From NCBI GenBank assembly GCA_030620215.1, contig JAUXFE010000040.1:1-6309 (forward strand): a stretch of 6,309 nucleotides of DNA. The letters are read 5' to 3'. Both the position numbers and the translations under genes were made by a program. Below are positions 4,765 to 6,309 of this stretch, piece by piece. This DNA comes from Candidatus Peregrinibacteria bacterium. GTDB taxonomy: Bacteria > Patescibacteria > Gracilibacteria > UM-FILTER-43-11. The stretch's first letter is position 1; each line of letters starts with the position of its first letter. The notes beneath the pieces are model-generated. The model saw only the letters and a program-made list of their open reading frames with translations. It searched no databases and was not told the DNA's origin.

Positions 4765-6203
4765 AGATTTGGTTTCTTCTTACTCCACTCCGTCGCCCTC
4801 TCAAACGCATGGCCTACATGGAACAGGTTTTTTTCATGATATTGATTTGCAAGAATCTGCATACCAATTGGGAGTCCGGACTTGTCGAAACCTGCAGGCA
4901 CCGACAATCCCGGTAGCCCGCAAATACCCGCAGGTACAGTCAGCGTGTCTGCCGCGTACATGGTTAATGGATCATCAACCTTATCTCCAATCTTAAACGC
5001 AGGGAATGGAGAAGTTGGAGTTATCAACACATCCACTTTTCCAAAAGCATCCTCATATTCCTTTTTCATAAGCGCGCGGACTTTGGCGGCTTTTAAATAG
5101 AACGCGTCATAATACCCCGCGGACAAACAATATGTTCCCAACATAATCGTCCTCTTCACTTCATCGCCAAAACCTTCGGCTCGGGATTTCATGTAGATCT
5201 CCTCAAGTTCTTTCGCACTGTCCGTCGTATGACCATACTTAATACCGTCATATCTGGCCATATTGGTACTGCCTTCGGATTTTACGAGTAAATAGTAGGT
5301 AGGAATCGCGTATTTAGTCAGTGAAAGACTGACATCCACCACTTCTGCTCCAAGTTTTTTGAGGACTTCAATTCCATCATTAATTACATCTTTTGTCTCT
5401 CGCTCAACACCTTCAAAATATTCTTTTGGTACGCCGATTTTCACTCCTTTTAAGTCTTCTTTTAAAAATTTGGTATAATCCTCAACTTTCTCGTCCGGTG
5501 TCGTAGCATCCCTTTCCGATCTGCCGGCAATTGTATTTAGTACAAGTGCGGCGTCCTCCACAGTCTTTGTCAAAGGTCCTATCGTATCAAAAGACGAAGC
5601 ATATGAAATCACGCCCTCACGCGGTACACGTCCATAACTTACCTTGAGTCCGACGCATGAACACAGGCTTGCTGGCTGACGAATGCTACCACCAGTATCC
5701 GTACCGATTGAAAAAGTACTTTGATCTGCGGAAACACATGCCGCCGATCCTCCGGATGAACCTCCTGATACCCTCTCCAAATCCCATGGATTTTTTGTTA
5801 CACCAAAATAACTGAATTCCGTACTCGAACCCATCGCGAATTGGTCACAATTAACTTTACCAAGAAGCACAGCACCGGCGTCCAATAACCTATCCGCTAC
5901 ATGTGCGTTGTACGGAGGAATAAAGTCCTCTAGGATTTTTGAACAAGCAGTCGTCTTAATTCCAGAAGTACAAATTATGTCCTTTAAACTCATCGGAATC
6001 CCAGTCAGCGGATTTTCAAACTTACCATCAGCATCCACTTTTTTGGCTTGCTCCAACGCCAAATCATCCGTAACCGTTACATATGAATTCAGCTTATCAT
6101 CAGTCTCTTTAATACGATCGAGATATGACTGAGTAAGTTCTACGCATGAGAATTTTTTGGATTTTAGACCTTTGTGTGTGTCGGCAATCGAAAGGTCAAT
6201 CAT
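4761..6203 (-). CDS. gatA: Glutamyl-tRNA(Gln)/aspartyl-tRNA(Asn) amidotransferase subunit A
   Basis: GatA is the amidase-signature subunit that releases ammonia from glutamine so that GatB can convert Glu-tRNA(Gln) or Asp-tRNA(Asn). It is full length at 480 residues. The catalytic Ser-cisSer-Lys triad is visible: K74 in SLKD, S149 in GGSSGGSAA (147-155), and nucleophile S173 in GTDTGGSIRQPA (167-178). Their spacing matches the known K79/S154/S178 of S. aureus GatA with a constant offset of five. Other family markers are GIPMSLKD (69-75 region), KVNCDQFAMGSSTE (116-129) and LGTYCLSAGYYDA (355-367). The start is fixed: the codon directly before the ATG is an in-frame TAA (6206-6204). No Shine-Dalgarno site exists; instead four TTAAAAA units fill the space. 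The upstream gene is the end of gatC, 49 bp away, an order normal for this operon. The 3' end overlaps the convergent 370-residue gene by 4 bp. Confidence 0.96.
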   Translation of the reverse strand: MIDLSIADTHKGLKSKKFSCVELTQSYLDRIKETDDKLNSYVTVTDDLALEQAKKVDADGKFENPLTGIPMSLKDIICTSGIKTTACSKILEDFIPPYNAHVADRLLDAGAVLLGKVNCDQFAMGSSTEFSYFGVTKNPWDLERVSGGSSGGSAACVSADQSTFSIGTDTGGSIRQPASLCSCVGLKVSYGRVPREGVISYASSFDTIGPLTKTVEDAALVLNTIAGRSERDATTPDEKVEDYTKFLKEDLKGVKIGVPKEYFEGVERETKDVINDGIEVLKKLGAEVVDVSLSLTKYAIPTYYLLVKSEGSTNMARYDGIKYGHTTDSAKELEEIYMKSRAEGFGDEVKRTIMLGTYCLSAGYYDAFYLKAAKVRALMKKEYEDAFGKVDVLITPTSPFPAFKIGDKVDDPLTMYAADTLTVPAGICGLPGLSVPAGFDKSGLPIGMQILANQYHEKNLFHVGHAFERATEWSKKKPNL

Positions 6204-6231
6204 TTAAAAATTAAAAATTAAAAATTAAAAA
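6204..6231. repeat. Four tandem TTAAAAA units at the gatA start
   Basis: Units are at 6204-6210, 6211-6217, 6218-6224 and 6225-6231, all identical, beginning directly upstream of the gatA ATG. On the gatA strand they read as T5 runs separated by AA and occupy the place where a ribosome binding site would be. Perfect short tandems can change copy number by slippage, here altering leader length but not the frame. Confidence 0.9.
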
Positions 6232-6233
6232 TT

Positions 6234-6275
6234 TTAAAGTTAAAAGTGTTTTCTAGAAAACACTTTTAACTTTAA
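6234..6275 (-). terminator. 42-bp perfect palindrome over the gatC stop (terminator-like)
   Basis: All bases 6234-6254 pair with 6275-6255. Read on the minus strand, the 5' arm is the last seven gatC codons (IKVKSVF), the TAG stop (6255-6253) is at the apex, and the 3' arm is an inverted copy of the coding end. T5 runs follow. It resembles an intrinsic terminator but has an A/U-rich stem and lies between two genes of one operon, so attenuation, coupling or mRNA stabilisation are alternatives. Confidence 0.6.
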
Positions 6276-6309
6276 TCATATTATCCTGAATCTCTTGCGG
6301 TGACTGGGA
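6253..6309 (-). CDS. gatC: C-terminal end of GatC (partial)
   Basis: The minus strand is open from the right edge to TAG at 6255-6253, giving SQSPQEIQDNMIKVKSVF. This fits the usual GatC ending, where a proline/acidic stretch is followed by a hydrophobic-basic KV strand as the last residues. The position directly upstream of gatA on the same strand is the normal gatC location in gatCA(B) operons. GatC is the small linker subunit that holds GatA and GatB together. Only 18 residues are visible, so the assignment rests on this tail and the context. Its last seven codons and stop form half of a perfect palindrome. Confidence 0.7.
   Translation of the reverse strand, partial: SQSPQEIQDNMIKVKSVF

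Noticed and set aside
4769..5100. Two + strand open frames antisense to the gatA 3' half
   Set aside because: gatA is full length with all catalytic residues; the opposite-strand frames show no family features or start signals.

Overview
The window reads as part of a small, AT-leaning bacterial genome with intact housekeeping genes. My best guess is a Patescibacteria/CPR-type lineage. The reasons are the short SD-less leaders, TATAAT-type promoters, AT-rich periodic spacers, stand-alone pyrD-pyrK and gatC-gatA pairs, and hypothetical proteins I do not recognise. This placement is an inference and no single marker here proves it. The standard code fits: UGA is used only as a stop, and all long genes read through without in-frame UGA.

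Layout from left to right. Positions 1-90 hold the Cys-rich C-terminus of an unknown + strand gene, followed by two competing hairpins and a bidirectional terminator. Positions 175-225 (minus) encode a 16-residue Gly/Cys-rich peptide. Positions 271-409 hold a long inverted-repeat element with 9-bp internal phasing, carrying a perfect 32-bp palindrome in its loop and ending on the pyrK stop codon. pyrK (409-1215) and pyrD (1332-2267), both minus, encode the electron-transfer and catalytic subunits of NAD-linked (class 1B) dihydroorotate dehydrogenase. They are separated by a 7-bp-phased inverted array that runs into the pyrD coding end. Positions 2268-2495 hold the pyrD promoter and a second repeat cluster (TGTCATCCCGAG type) interrupted by a second copy of the GAGACGCG palindrome. 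Positions 2496-3068 (minus) encode a five-helix CmpB-type membrane protein. Two + strand genes of unknown function follow, each with its own clear sigma70-type promoter: a 97-residue protein (3205-3498) and a 370-residue coiled-coil protein (3652-4764). The latter overlaps tail-to-tail with gatA (4761-6203, minus). gatA is preceded by the last 18 codons of gatC (to the right edge), with a 42-bp perfect palindrome and a 7-bp tandem array between them.

PyrD and PyrK together oxidise dihydroorotate to orotate in pyrimidine synthesis. GatC and GatA belong to the GatCAB amidotransferase that makes Gln-tRNA(Gln) and/or Asn-tRNA(Asn).

The most striking aspect is how often inverted repeats meet gene ends. 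The gatC stop codon sits at a hairpin apex, the pyrD stop lies in a repeat arm, the pyrK stop touches a repeat end, and the 97-residue gene has an intrinsic terminator that finishes before its stop codon. A small palindromic element appears twice, each time nested in a different host repeat; one copy has a reconstructible empty site.
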